This document shows positions 9,101 through 18,274 of a stretch of DNA of 64,000 bases, in pieces (position 1 is the stretch's first letter; the number at the start of each line of letters is the position of its first letter). The DNA is from Kordiimonadales bacterium. GTDB taxonomy: Bacteria; Pseudomonadota; Alphaproteobacteria; Sphingomonadales; Kordiimonadaceae. Where the stretch lies: the NCBI GenBank assembly GCA_002401685.1, contig NVTU01000041.1, positions 1 through 64,000 on the forward strand, in the 5' to 3' direction. Both the position numbers and the translations under genes were made by a program. The notes under the pieces were generated by a model. The model did not search any database. It was not told the DNA's origin and saw only the letters and a program-made list of their open reading frames with translations.

Positions 9101-9699
9101 GTAACGCCTTACGCGCAGACCTGAAGCTGATTGCCAACTTAATTGAACCGGGCAGCCGCGTCCTCGATGTCGGCTGCGATGACGGTGCCTTACTAGACTA
9201 TCTAGTGACAGAACGGCAAGTAGATGGCCGCGGGCTGGAGCTTGGCCAAGCTGGCGTAAACAGCTGTGTCGCGAAGGGGCTGTTTGTTATTCAAGGCGAT
9301 GCAGATAACGATTTGGCCGAATATCCAGACGACAGTTTTGACTATGTTGTTTTGTCGAAAACACTTCAGGCCGTACACCGCCCGCGGGAGGTGCTGCTAA
9401 ATCTCCTGCGTATAGGCAAGCGCGCGGTTGTCACTATCCCCAATTTCGGTCAGTGGCGCGTGCGGTTTAGCTTGTTTCAATCGGGCCGCATGCCGGTTAC
9501 CAAATCCCTGAACCGAACCTGGTATAACACCAGCAATATTCACTTCTGCACGATCCTCGATCTGTTTGATCTGATCGAGGCCGAAGGCATAACTGTGAAA
9601 GAGTTTGTCCCGCACACCAAAGACGGCCGCCGGCTCAATGTTTCTAAAACACGGGCAAACTGGGTGGCGGATCAGGGGCTATTTCTGCTGGAACGGTAA
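9097..9699 (+). CDS. metW: MetW, methyltransferase-fold partner of MetX
   Basis: 200 residues, class I SAM-methyltransferase fold, with motif I VLDVGCDDGALL near residue 25 and the FDYVVLSKTLQAVHRP segment. MetW is known to act together with MetX in many proteobacteria lacking MetA. Start codon overlaps the metX stop (ATGA), so translation is coupled. Confidence 0.93.
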   Translation: MSNALRADLKLIANLIEPGSRVLDVGCDDGALLDYLVTERQVDGRGLELGQAGVNSCVAKGLFVIQGDADNDLAEYPDDSFDYVVLSKTLQAVHRPREVLLNLLRIGKRAVVTIPNFGQWRVRFSLFQSGRMPVTKSLNRTWYNTSNIHFCTILDLFDLIEAEGITVKEFVPHTKDGRRLNVSKTRANWVADQGLFLLER

Positions 9700-9708
9700 A
9701 AGCCAGAT

Positions 9709-10230
9709 TTAAAGCGACGGCAATTCCCGGGTAACCAGAACGCCGTCTGCGTCGGCTATAATCCAGTCCCCTGGGTGAATAGTCACCCCCGCTATTGCAA
9801 TATCCACATTCAAGTCGCCAAGCCCAAGTTTTTCGGTTTTGCGCGGGCAAGACCCAAGCGCCTTGATGCCTACATCCTCTAGGATCAGTTCATGCCTATC
9901 GCGGACCCGACCGTAAATCACAACACCGGCCCATCCATTTTTAGCTGCATCAGCGGCGAGATTTCCGCCCATTAAGGCCGTGCGGTCACTCGCGCCGCCA
10001 TCAACGACAAGGACCCGGCCATCCCCAGGCCCGGCGAGCTGCTCTTTAACTTTGCTGTTATCGTCAAGAGTACGGAGGGTAACGGCAGGCCCAGCGAAAT
10101 CGCGAAGCCCGCCAAAATCTTTAAAATCAACTGCAAGGATTTCCGCGGCAGACCCCACCGCATCACACACATCTGCTGTGGCCAACTTAGGTGTCGGTAA
10201 CGCCCGTGATGTTGTGTCCCCCGCAGTCAT
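9709..10230 (-). CDS. RraA / HMG-CHA aldolase family protein
   Basis: 173 residues. Family core: LATADVCDAVG near the N-terminus, LVVDGGASDRTALMGGN, then AGVVIYGRVRDR. The adjacent Asp-Arg in GGASDR matches the metal- and substrate-binding pair of class II 4-hydroxy-4-methyl-2-oxoglutarate aldolases, which E. coli RraA (an RNase E inhibitor) does not use as an enzyme. Either role is possible. ATG at 10230 is chosen because it lies 5 nt past the stop of the preceding gene; a longer form would overlap that gene. Convergent with metW. Confidence 0.85.
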   Translation of the reverse strand: MTAGDTTSRALPTPKLATADVCDAVGSAAEILAVDFKDFGGLRDFAGPAVTLRTLDDNSKVKEQLAGPGDGRVLVVDGGASDRTALMGGNLAADAAKNGWAGVVIYGRVRDRHELILEDVGIKALGSCPRKTEKLGLGDLNVDIAIAGVTIHPGDWIIADADGVLVTRELPSL

Positions 10231-10235
10231 TTTTC

Positions 10236-10448
10236 TTAGTCCTTTTGCTTGTGGATGATAGGCACCATCATATCGCCCCATGCGCCTTCTTCGTTATGGT
10301 AGCGTGAAGCCCGCATAAGCTCGACAGTAACACCGTTGTTTACGGCCTTAATCACTGCGTCATTTAACCGGTGCAATGCATTGGCCAATTGCCGCACTGC
10401 CATCTCTTGATTGTCTTCCAAAGATGATTTATTCGCTTCATCGCTCAT
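10236..10448 (-). CDS. Small conserved-looking hypothetical protein (70 aa)
   Basis: No family recognised. Soluble, with an amphipathic stretch (RQLANALHRLNDAVIKAV) followed by GVTVELMRASRYH and a C-terminal WGDMMVPIIH. The ATG at 10448 has GGAG about 9 nt upstream; a longer form reaching 10496 lacks such support. It sits 5 nt before the RraA-family gene on the same strand, so they are probably co-transcribed. Confidence 0.65.
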   Translation of the reverse strand: MSDEANKSSLEDNQEMAVRQLANALHRLNDAVIKAVNNGVTVELMRASRYHNEEGAWGDMMVPIIHKQKD

Positions 10449-10636
10449 CGTCAGGGCTCCATTTCGGATTAAGATTAGTATAATTTTATGACACAAATAC
10501 TAGTGTTCACGCAATAATGATACAAGACCTTTCACTGGTCTCTAAGTTTTTCTTACATAGGCGGATGAAGATATCTTTAAAATTTCACCTTCTCAGCAAT
10601 ATTCTACTTAGATCAAATAGCCAACACACCAGCAAT

Positions 10637-11365
10637 TTACTGCATATGCGTGAAAACGGGCATGGTGTTTGGCTTGGCTTTACCTTTAGGCATTGCGCCG
10701 TAAACCTGTTTACGCGCCACCATAACCAAAGCCCCACCAAGGTTCTTGCCCAGTTTACCAATGATTTTTTCGCTGCTCCGTATCAGTTTTGTAGCACCTG
10801 GCCAAGTGAAGGGTGGCTGCATTAAAACTGTGCTCCAACGATCCGGTGGCAGCATTTGTTCGCCCATTAAGGTCATAAGTTGGCGCTTGGAATAGGGCCT
10901 ACCGTGGCCAAAGGGTGTGGCCTCAGCATTCGACCAAGTCCTGAGCCTGTTCGGCACCACAATAACCACCTGCCCGCCGGGGGCTAATACCCGCCACACT
11001 TCACGTAATAGGCTGGCCGGCTTCGTCGCTTGTTCAAGCGCATGCACAAGAATAACCCGCTCTGCCGCCGAATCGCTAAGCGGCAGATGGTAGGGGTCAA
11101 CCAGACAGCTACAGCTGGCCTGCGTCGTGGGCCAGTGGCACACTCCCTGTTGTGCGGGCATTAAAGCCAGAAACCGTTCGCTAGAAGTCGCGGCCTGCCG
11201 CTCCACCATATAATCAAAATACGGCAGGCAGTATCCAAGCCCAACGGTTAACCCGTTTGTTGCCGGCGGCAAATATCCCGTGATTTTTTCTGCCAGCAAT
11301 TGCGCCGTTTGAACGCCCAGAGGCGTCTCATAAAAACGGTGAATTGTCAGCACATCAGGACGCAT
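10637..11365 (-). CDS. Class I SAM-dependent methyltransferase
   Basis: 242 residues. The methyltransferase_11-like core is visible (LPLSDSAAERVILVHALEQ, then LREVWRVLAPGGQVVIVVPN), followed by a C-terminal basic tail. The first glycine motif is poorly conserved (GLGYCLPY), as in a known alphaproteobacterial subgroup usually found beside gloB; gloB is not here. Substrate unknown. A short GAGGG precedes the ATG. Confidence 0.75.
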   Translation of the reverse strand: MRPDVLTIHRFYETPLGVQTAQLLAEKITGYLPPATNGLTVGLGYCLPYFDYMVERQAATSSERFLALMPAQQGVCHWPTTQASCSCLVDPYHLPLSDSAAERVILVHALEQATKPASLLREVWRVLAPGGQVVIVVPNRLRTWSNAEATPFGHGRPYSKRQLMTLMGEQMLPPDRWSTVLMQPPFTWPGATKLIRSSEKIIGKLGKNLGGALVMVARKQVYGAMPKGKAKPNTMPVFTHMQ

Positions 11366-11862
11366 AAACCCTCGTAACTTTTGCCAGTTGTTCGGCAGCC
11401 TAGAGCGCCGTTATTATAGGATATCCATCCTAAGCTTTTTGCAGCAGTCGCTCAACTACCGTGCTAGAATAAATCTACGCCCCCCAGAATGAGCTCGAAA
11501 ACAGGGGCTGCCGCCTTCCACATGAAACGGTATTCCGCCCGCGCTTCGTCAATTTGGAACTAAAGGCCAAGCCCCGTCAAACTTTGGTTTGCCCCTACCC
11601 GCTGTGTCACGAAAAGTTGCACAGTTATTAGCGGGAACTTCGATTTTACCCATAGCAAAACGCGCAGCAATGCCACATGTATAAACCGTTCAGCACTAAT
11701 TCCCCGCTTTTGAGCACAAAGGGCAGGAATATAGGAGCGCGGACAGGAATAAGAAAGCAAGGGCTGGCGCTAACAGACATGTGCCTAACAACATGCAGCG
11801 CCAGGCTCAAACCAAATGCTTCGACTAATACGGCAGGATCAACCTGCATGCGACACGGGAAA
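11366..11862. other. Intergenic region (497 bp) between divergent genes
   Basis: No protein or RNA gene recognised. It must hold the divergent promoters of the methyltransferase and the MFS gene. The frame upstream of the MFS gene is open from 11677 but reads as unstructured, Cys/Arg/Thr-rich sequence, so I treat it as non-coding. A short inverted repeat TAGGAT-atcc-ATCCTA is present near 11418. Confidence 0.4.
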
Positions 11863-13074
11863 ATGGGACTAAACTGTATGCCAGTAATTTTATTCGCCGT
11901 CTTTATCGACCTGCTAGGCTTTGGCATTATCGTGCCAATACTGCCTTATCTGGCCATGAAGTTTGGCGGCGACGCGGTAATGGGCGCTGCTCTTATCTCA
12001 ATTTATAGCGGTGCCGCCTTTATCATGGGGCCGATTTGGGGCCGCTTCTCTGATAAGTTTGGAAGAAAACCTGCCCTTGCTGGAACGTTCTTCGGCGCGG
12101 CTATCTCTTATGTAGTCCTCGGGTTTGCAGACACTGTTTTCCTGCTGTTTCTAGCGCGTGCCATGTCGGGTGCTATGGCTGGAAATGTCGGTATTGCTAT
12201 GGCTGCGGTTGCCGATGTAACCACCGAAGAAAACCGCGGCAAGGCAATGGGGAAAATTGGCGCGGCCTTTGGTTTGGGCTTCGCTTTTGGCCCCGGGATT
12301 GGCGGCGTACTAAGCAGTGTTGGAACCACACAAGAAGGCGACGTCAATATATTAGCTGCTAGCTCCTTAGCGGCGGCGCTCTCATTCTTAGCGATGGTCC
12401 TAACCGCCATTTATGTGCCCGAGACCAATAAAAACAGACTTGAGGGCGCAGAAGCACGCAAAAATGCCCCGAATTGGCGCGAAGTTATTCGGCAGCCAGG
12501 CCAAGCTTTGCTGCTTTTGATGTTCGTTGTCACCGCCATTGGGCAAAGCGTGAGTTTTGCGCTGACGCCATTCTGGGCAACTGAAGTGCTCGGCTGGGGC
12601 CCGATGGAAGTTGGCTATCTTTTGATGGCCACAGGTATGTTCGTCTTTTTCCTACAGCTCTACGGTGTGGGGCCGCTCTTTAAGCATTTAGGCGAAGTGA
12701 AATCGCTGATGGTAGGCGTTGCTATCAACATCACGGGCTGCGCTATCATCATCCTGATGCCAGTTACTGCTGTGACGGCAACCATTGGCTTTCCGCTGGT
12801 GATGGGTGGGCTTACGTTGGCATTCCCTGCCCTCAATAGTCTGGTTTCCAAACGAACCTGCAAAAACCTTCAAGGCACCGCGCTTGGGATGTCTAACGGC
12901 TTTTCTGCCTTAGGCCGGGTGGCCGGGCCGGTGGCAACTGCACCGCTTTTCCTCAGCAATACCAATGCACCGTTTCTGGTTATTGCCGCTGCGGGCCTTG
13001 TTGTATTTGCCTGGAGCACACGCGAAGTTATGCGCTCAAACCGAAACGGCGAACGCGAGAAAGTTACAGTTTAA
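11863..13074 (+). CDS. MFS transporter, TetA-like drug/proton antiporter family
   Basis: About 403 residues and 12 predicted TM helices. The family start (FIDLLGFGIIVPILP) is in TM1, and motif A between TM2 and TM3 is present as GRFSDKFGRKPAL. A central cytoplasmic loop (ETNKNRLEG...) separates the halves. DHA1/TCR-type transporters export drugs or metabolites; substrate not predictable. The start is uncertain (ATG 11863, or 11878). Convergent with the Mla lipoprotein gene, 12 bp apart. Confidence 0.85.
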   Translation: MGLNCMPVILFAVFIDLLGFGIIVPILPYLAMKFGGDAVMGAALISIYSGAAFIMGPIWGRFSDKFGRKPALAGTFFGAAISYVVLGFADTVFLLFLARAMSGAMAGNVGIAMAAVADVTTEENRGKAMGKIGAAFGLGFAFGPGIGGVLSSVGTTQEGDVNILAASSLAAALSFLAMVLTAIYVPETNKNRLEGAEARKNAPNWREVIRQPGQALLLLMFVVTAIGQSVSFALTPFWATEVLGWGPMEVGYLLMATGMFVFFLQLYGVGPLFKHLGEVKSLMVGVAINITGCAIIILMPVTAVTATIGFPLVMGGLTLAFPALNSLVSKRTCKNLQGTALGMSNGFSALGRVAGPVATAPLFLSNTNAPFLVIAAAGLVVFAWSTREVMRSNRNGEREKVTV

Positions 13075-13086
13075 ATGCTGAATTGA

Positions 13087-13788
13087 CTATATGCAGCCAT
13101 CCATATGAGCCGAAATCCACTTGCTGTAATCGATTGCAGTCGCCTGCATAGCAGTGCGAAATCCTTCAATCACTGCAGCGTTGCTATCTGATCCAACCGC
13201 CACGGTTTGTGTAAAGGTTGGGTGATCAAGCAGAACACTATCAGAAAGCCTCACCAGCGACATCTGCATCGCCAGTTCAACACGGTCATCGCCGCTCACA
13301 GCACCCGGCACATACTCCATAGACCAAACTTTAATACCCAGCCTGCACTGGGCCTTGATATCAAGGCCGCCTTCGCTAATCATATTTGCTGTTGTCTGCG
13401 CGCTGAGGGCCCGTACAACATAGTCCCTGACCAGATCACCAAGATGCACAGACCAAGATGCGCCCTCAAGCGACGTCCGCCGCTCGTTTTCCAAATGCAC
13501 AGGTACGCCGCGCCCATCAAGGCCCTCTGCCATGATGGGACTGTTCACGAAAATGATCGGGCCTGTAGGCGACGCTGCACCAACCTGCCCCGGATACCGG
13601 AGCGTATAAATATCGTCTGCAGGGCCGTCATTCCCTAAAGAAATAAGCGGGCCACACGCCGCAACGCTAAGAAGCCCAATCCCGAGAATTAGGTGTTTAG
13701 CCTGCCTGAACCGACATTTTAAGGACCTACCTACGACCGAGGATCCAATAGTGGAAAGTGAGGTTTTTACTGTAAGATCTTTGGTCAT
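13087..13788 (-). CDS. ABC-type transport auxiliary lipoprotein (Mla-associated)
   Basis: 233 residues. A signal segment ends in a lipobox-like LSVAAC with C45 as lipidation site, then YTLRYPG, a feature of the ABC_trans_aux/PqiC-like lipoproteins that sit at the outer membrane and work with MCE proteins. The mature part looks beta/alpha mixed. Last gene of the mlaE-mlaF-mlaD operon, overlapping mlaD by 4 bp. The N-terminal extension before the hydrophobic segment is long (about 30 residues), so translation may start further in. Confidence 0.8.
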   Translation of the reverse strand: MTKDLTVKTSLSTIGSSVVGRSLKCRFRQAKHLILGIGLLSVAACGPLISLGNDGPADDIYTLRYPGQVGAASPTGPIIFVNSPIMAEGLDGRGVPVHLENERRTSLEGASWSVHLGDLVRDYVVRALSAQTTANMISEGGLDIKAQCRLGIKVWSMEYVPGAVSGDDRVELAMQMSLVRLSDSVLLDHPTFTQTVAVGSDSNAAVIEGFRTAMQATAIDYSKWISAHMDGCI

Positions 13789-14756
13789 TTCTCATCCCCT
13801 TCAGCGCTACGTGTTTTCACGTTATATTTGCTTTCCTTGCCGCCAAAGATCAGATCAGCAGGATCCTTCTCAAGCTTCTTCATAAGGCGAGACAAGCTCT
13901 GCGCAGTTGCGCGCAAGTCAATGATCATCCGGGACACTTCAGGCAAACTACCGCTGATAAACTGGGTTACATTTTCCCCATTTGCTGCAACCAAACTATC
14001 AATTCTATTAATTGTAGTAGTGGCGGCTTGCAGGGTAAGCACCGCTTCCTGCACCAAACGTGCACCGTCAGTCTCTAAGATCGCGTTTCCGGTATCTGCC
14101 AGTCTCGAAATATTATCCGCTGCAGCCGTGGCCTTCACAAGTACAGCCCGTGCTTCGGCAACCATCGCGTCAATATCAGTAGTGCCGCGCGCCAAATTGG
14201 CGGTCAACTGGTCCGCGTTTTTTAGTACTTTTGAAACGGATAGGATATTCTCGTCACTCAGCAGCTTCTGTATCTGCACAATCGCTCTAATTGCCTCATT
14301 CAACAGGTTTGGCGCGCTATCGAAAACAGCCTGGTAGGTTGAGGCCTCCGCTTCAATCACAGCCCGCAGCTGATCATGGAACGGCTCCAACTGCGCACCG
14401 CCGCGCGGGCCGCCTTTAATTTCCACGTAGGCCACACCTGTCAGCCCCTGAAATTCAAGTCTCGCGCGCGCGCCCTCGGTTACTGGAATATCTGCTTTAA
14501 GACGCACCCAAACTTTCACCTTTTGCGTATCGTTTGGGTCAAGCGTGATATCCCTGACATCACCCACTGGAATACCAGAATAGTAGACAATGCTGCGCTT
14601 ATAGAGTCCGGACACCGTGCCATCAAAATAGATGTCATAGTCCCTGTATTCGGCGCGCAAATCGACATTTGCGATCCAGATACCAAAGCCTAAGATACCA
14701 GCCAAAAAGGCTAGAACAAAACTACCAACTAATACATGGGACGCGCGGGTTTCCAT
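13785..14756 (-). CDS. mlaD: MlaD family MCE-domain substrate-binding protein
   Basis: 323 residues. One N-terminal TM helix (about 9-29) precedes an MCE/MlaD domain (about 38-120; YFDGTVSGLYKRSIVYYSGIPVG and LEFQGLTGVAYVEIKGG). The C-terminal half is long, helical and rich in Ala/Thr/Leu, typical of MCE proteins that form hexameric lipid-conducting tubes. Anchored in the inner membrane and facing the periplasm. 12 nt after mlaF. Confidence 0.9.
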   Translation of the reverse strand: METRASHVLVGSFVLAFLAGILGFGIWIANVDLRAEYRDYDIYFDGTVSGLYKRSIVYYSGIPVGDVRDITLDPNDTQKVKVWVRLKADIPVTEGARARLEFQGLTGVAYVEIKGGPRGGAQLEPFHDQLRAVIEAEASTYQAVFDSAPNLLNEAIRAIVQIQKLLSDENILSVSKVLKNADQLTANLARGTTDIDAMVAEARAVLVKATAAADNISRLADTGNAILETDGARLVQEAVLTLQAATTTINRIDSLVAANGENVTQFISGSLPEVSRMIIDLRATAQSLSRLMKKLEKDPADLIFGGKESKYNVKTRSAEGDEK

Positions 14757-14768
14757 ACCTGCTTTTCC

Positions 14769-15545
14769 TTAATTAATGCCAGCGGCACGCGCTCGCGGCC
14801 CGCCAAAATAATCCTGAATCCAGGGGTGGTCAAATTTCATAACGTCTTTAAGGGGCGCTACTGTAAGCATTTTTTTGTCGCCCAGCACCGCAACTCTGTC
14901 ACAAACACGCACAAGTGTGTCTAAATCATGAGTTACCAAGAAGACGGTGATACCGAGTGATTTGGTTAGTTCCCGAATAAGCCCGTCGAAAGCCGCAGCG
15001 CCAATTGGGTCGAGGCCCGCTGTGGGCTCATCAAGAAACAATATTTTCGGATCTAAGGCCAAGGCCCGAGCAAGCGCTGCGCGTTTTCGCATCCCGCCCG
15101 ACAAGTCAGCCGGAAACTTACAGCAGGTATCAAGTGACAAGCCAGACATTGAGACTTTGCTGCGTGCGATGTCGTCCAGTAAATCGTCTGAGAGATGGAA
15201 GTGCTCCCGCAGCGGCACTTTGATGTTTTGTCCAACGGTAAGCGAGGTAAACAAAGCGCCGTCCTGAAACAGCACGCCCCATTCACGGCGTGCCTTGCGC
15301 GCCTCTTCCTGCGACAATGAGGCCTGGTCCCGTCCATTAATCGCAACGGTGCCACTTGTTGGCTTATTCAGCCCAATGATCGTACGCAGTAAAACACTTT
15401 TACCTGCGCCAGAGCCGCCAACGACGCCCAAAATTTCCCCGCGCTTCACATCCAGGTTCAACCCGGCATGCACTGAATGATCACCAAAGTTATTCACTAA
15501 ATTACGGACTTGGATGATGGTATCGGTATGGTCAGTGTTTTCCAT
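14769..15545 (-). CDS. mlaF: MlaF-type ABC transporter ATPase
   Basis: 258 residues. Walker A GGSGAGKS (43-50), signature LSGGMRKRAALARAL with the Mla-typical GGM and K/R residues, Walker B LFLDEPTAGLDP, and switch His in LVTHDLD. Energises retrograde or anterograde phospholipid trafficking across the periplasm. 8 nt after mlaE, 12 nt before mlaD. Confidence 0.93.
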   Translation of the reverse strand: MENTDHTDTIIQVRNLVNNFGDHSVHAGLNLDVKRGEILGVVGGSGAGKSVLLRTIIGLNKPTSGTVAINGRDQASLSQEEARKARREWGVLFQDGALFTSLTVGQNIKVPLREHFHLSDDLLDDIARSKVSMSGLSLDTCCKFPADLSGGMRKRAALARALALDPKILFLDEPTAGLDPIGAAAFDGLIRELTKSLGITVFLVTHDLDTLVRVCDRVAVLGDKKMLTVAPLKDVMKFDHPWIQDYFGGPRARAAGIN

Positions 15546-15553
15546 TTATCCTC

Positions 15554-16693
15554 CTAAAGTCCGACACTAGTGAAGAAGATGGCAAAAACAGCGTCCAGTA
15601 CGATCACCAAAAAGATAGCCTGAACGACGCTTTTGGTCGTGCGCATGCCTAGGTCATCCGCGCTGCCTGCAACTCTTAAACCCTGATAGCAACCGCATGA
15701 GGCAATAATCATTGCGAAAAACGGCGCTTTTATCAGCCCTGCCAAATAGTGGTCATAGGAAACAACATCGCGGAAATAAACAATAAAATTGGCCGGCGAA
15801 ATATCTAGCTGCGCCCATGCCATCAGCACCCCGCCTGCGATACCCACTATATCCGCGTAGAATGTTAATAGCGGCAAGCATATCATCAAGGCCATCAGGC
15901 GCGGCAACACGAGTACATCAATGGGGTTCATGCCCAGCGTGCGCATTGCGTCTACTTCTTCATTCAGTTTCATCGACCCAATTTGCGCGGTAAACGCACT
16001 ACCTGAGCGCCCAGCCACAATAATGGCAGTCAAGAGCGGCGCCATTTCCCGCAAAAGGGTGATACCAAGAAGGTCGACAACAAAAAGCTCTGCGCCAAAC
16101 TTCTGAAGCTGGATTGCGCCTTGATTGACCATCACCGCACCGATCAGAAAAGTGATCAATCCGACAATGCCCATAGCATTCAGACCCGCCACTTCCATTT
16201 GGTGAACCATCGGAACAAGGCGGATACGCCCAGGAGAAAGCAGTGTGCCAAAAAAACGTGAGAGTACCAGCCCAAGGAAACCGAGTAGCCGTGCGATCGA
16301 GGTGTTTGCCCGCATAAAGGCTTCACCAGTATGAATAATCGGCGCAAGGAACCACGGCAAATGTTCGGGCTCAGTCGCGGCCGGTGCCGGGCAGCTCGAA
16401 ATCAGTTCCATCAGTTCCTTATAGTCTGCCGACACACCCGTCAGCACCGCCGCGCCAGCCTTATCAATTTCAGCGGCAAAGCGGCGGATCATCACGGCGC
16501 CTGTGGTATCAAGGCCCGTCAGTGCCGTACAATCAAGCACCGCACCTTTGTCAATCGCGGCCACTGTTGCAGCCATTGCATCGTCGATATCCTGTGCATT
16601 TTCAATGGTCCAAGCACCCATGAAACGCACAAGAGAGCTCGGCGTGCCCTCTTCGACGCAAATGAACTTGGTATGGTAGACAATATCAGCCAT
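15554..16693 (-). CDS. mlaE: MlaE permease with fused N-terminal STAS (MlaB-like) domain
   Basis: 379 residues. Residues about 15-110 form a STAS fold (LDCTALTGLDTTGAVMI), and residues about 125-379 are the MlaE/YrbE permease with TM helices, GAVMVNQGAIQLQKFGAELFV and the conserved EVDAMRTLGMNP. In E. coli MlaB is a separate protein binding MlaF; here the two are one chain, a known variant. First gene of the operon mlaE-mlaF-mlaD-lipoprotein. No mlaC is present in the window. Confidence 0.92.
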   Translation of the reverse strand: MADIVYHTKFICVEEGTPSSLVRFMGAWTIENAQDIDDAMAATVAAIDKGAVLDCTALTGLDTTGAVMIRRFAAEIDKAGAAVLTGVSADYKELMELISSCPAPAATEPEHLPWFLAPIIHTGEAFMRANTSIARLLGFLGLVLSRFFGTLLSPGRIRLVPMVHQMEVAGLNAMGIVGLITFLIGAVMVNQGAIQLQKFGAELFVVDLLGITLLREMAPLLTAIIVAGRSGSAFTAQIGSMKLNEEVDAMRTLGMNPIDVLVLPRLMALMICLPLLTFYADIVGIAGGVLMAWAQLDISPANFIVYFRDVVSYDHYLAGLIKAPFFAMIIASCGCYQGLRVAGSADDLGMRTTKSVVQAIFLVIVLDAVFAIFFTSVGL

Positions 16694-16836
16694 TATTGAC
16701 TTTGGCCCTTAAATCTCGAATGTTGCAGAGCTATATAGGGGCTTAGTCCTTATGCAGCCTGTGGAAATTCTACTGAGAATCGACTAGTAGGGTCGCCGAG
16801 TTTGCGCCGAAACACAAGCCTTTAAAGATCACACTT

Positions 16837-18243
16837 ATGACCAAAACCACGCCAAACCCGCTGCACGCTTTCGCCCACTGGGTCACTACAGCTGAACGCA
16901 ACTGGTCAGACACCGCGCTAGAACGCGCTAACAACGCCTTTATTGATACAGTGGCGGTGATGATCGCCGGAGCCCACGAGGCGGTTACTGACAAAGTGCG
17001 GAGCCTCGCCATTTCCTGGGGGAAAGGCGGCTGTAATGTGGTTGGCACTACTGAGACCTTATCCGCGCCGATGGCAGCGCTTGCAAACGGGACAGCAGCG
17101 CATGCGCTTGATTTTGACGATGACTTTGACCCGGCCAAGGCCCACCCGTCCGCCGTGCTCATACCGGCTTTGATCGCACTGGCGGATGATCGGAGAAAAA
17201 CCACTGAGGATTTGCTCGACGCTTACATCGTCGGCCTGCAGATCATTGGGCTCGTTGGACAAGGCGTAAATCCCTACCACCGCAGCCGAGGCTGGCATGC
17301 TACAGGCACGGTTTCAGCCATTGGGGCAGCTGCTGGATGTGCCCGGCTTCTAAAGTTAAGCGCGCAGGAAACCGCTCAGGCTATCTCCCTTGCCACCAGC
17401 ATGGCAGGCGGCTTCATGAGCCAGTTCGGCACAATGGCAAAGCCCATGCATGCGGGGTTCGCTGCAGCCGGTGCCGTTAAAGCCGCCTTGTTCGCGGAAA
17501 CTGGCATAACCGCAGGGGCGGAGACTTTACACGGCGAGCACGGCATGGGCACCTTGATGGTTGGACCTGATGTAGCCGTCCTGCGCGAAACCATGAAAAA
17601 CAAAGACCAATACGGTCAAAAAGTTGAGTTTCGTACCGCATCTATTGGCGTGCCGCTTCATATCGAAAAGTATGGCGTGAAAGTAAAACGTTTCCCCAAT
17701 TGCGGCAGCACGCACCGCGCGCTCGATGCATTGATGGTCCTGCAAGAAAAACACGGGTTTGCAGCTGATAAGGTCGAGAGAGTTTTTGTGCGGGCACCTG
17801 CTATGTTGCTGAAAAACCTCGCCTACGACGATCCGCAGACACCCAGCGAAGCCAAATTCTCTCTAGAATACAATATCGCAGTGGCGCTGTTATACGGCAA
17901 TGTCCGCCTTGCAGATTTTGACCCCAAAGCCATCAAACGCACCGACGTTCAGGAAGCGATGCAGCGCGTGGCAAAAGAAGCCGTATCCAAATTAGATTCT
18001 GAATTTCCAACCGAAGTGCATGTTTTTCTTACCGGCGGCGGCCACCTAACTGCCGCGATAGACCGGCCAGTGGGCTCAAGCGAACGTCCTTTAAGCCAAG
18101 CGCAACTATGGGAGAAGTTCGACGCATGCACCAAGATCCATATGACACAGCAGGATGCTGCATCGCTGCAAAAGCGCCTACTTTCAATGCAGGATGCCGC
18201 GTCACCATCCACAGAATTAACGGAATTTCTCACACGCTGTTAA
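16837..18243 (+). CDS. MmgE/PrpD family protein
   Basis: 468 residues. Family landmarks are the N-terminal FIDTVAVMIAGA, AHALDFDDDFDPAKAHPSAVL (acidic/His active-site segment), YHRSRGWHATGT, and FPNCGSTHRALDA in the second half. The family includes 2-methylcitrate dehydratase and cis-aconitate decarboxylase. No prpB/prpC or other pathway gene is adjacent, so the substrate is open. The Shine-Dalgarno before ATG 16837 is weak. Confidence 0.88.
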   Translation: MTKTTPNPLHAFAHWVTTAERNWSDTALERANNAFIDTVAVMIAGAHEAVTDKVRSLAISWGKGGCNVVGTTETLSAPMAALANGTAAHALDFDDDFDPAKAHPSAVLIPALIALADDRRKTTEDLLDAYIVGLQIIGLVGQGVNPYHRSRGWHATGTVSAIGAAAGCARLLKLSAQETAQAISLATSMAGGFMSQFGTMAKPMHAGFAAAGAVKAALFAETGITAGAETLHGEHGMGTLMVGPDVAVLRETMKNKDQYGQKVEFRTASIGVPLHIEKYGVKVKRFPNCGSTHRALDALMVLQEKHGFAADKVERVFVRAPAMLLKNLAYDDPQTPSEAKFSLEYNIAVALLYGNVRLADFDPKAIKRTDVQEAMQRVAKEAVSKLDSEFPTEVHVFLTGGGHLTAAIDRPVGSSERPLSQAQLWEKFDACTKIHMTQQDAASLQKRLLSMQDAASPSTELTEFLTRC

Positions 18244-18274
18244 GCTTCAGAACCAGCCTACTTGGAAATGCCTT

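Noticed and set aside
11677..11862. Upstream extension of the MFS gene
   Set aside because: The 62 added residues show no membrane or domain character and family members begin near the first TM helix.
16837..18243. Assignment as 2-methylcitrate dehydratase (prpD)
   Set aside because: No other methylcitrate-cycle gene is adjacent and the family covers other substrates.
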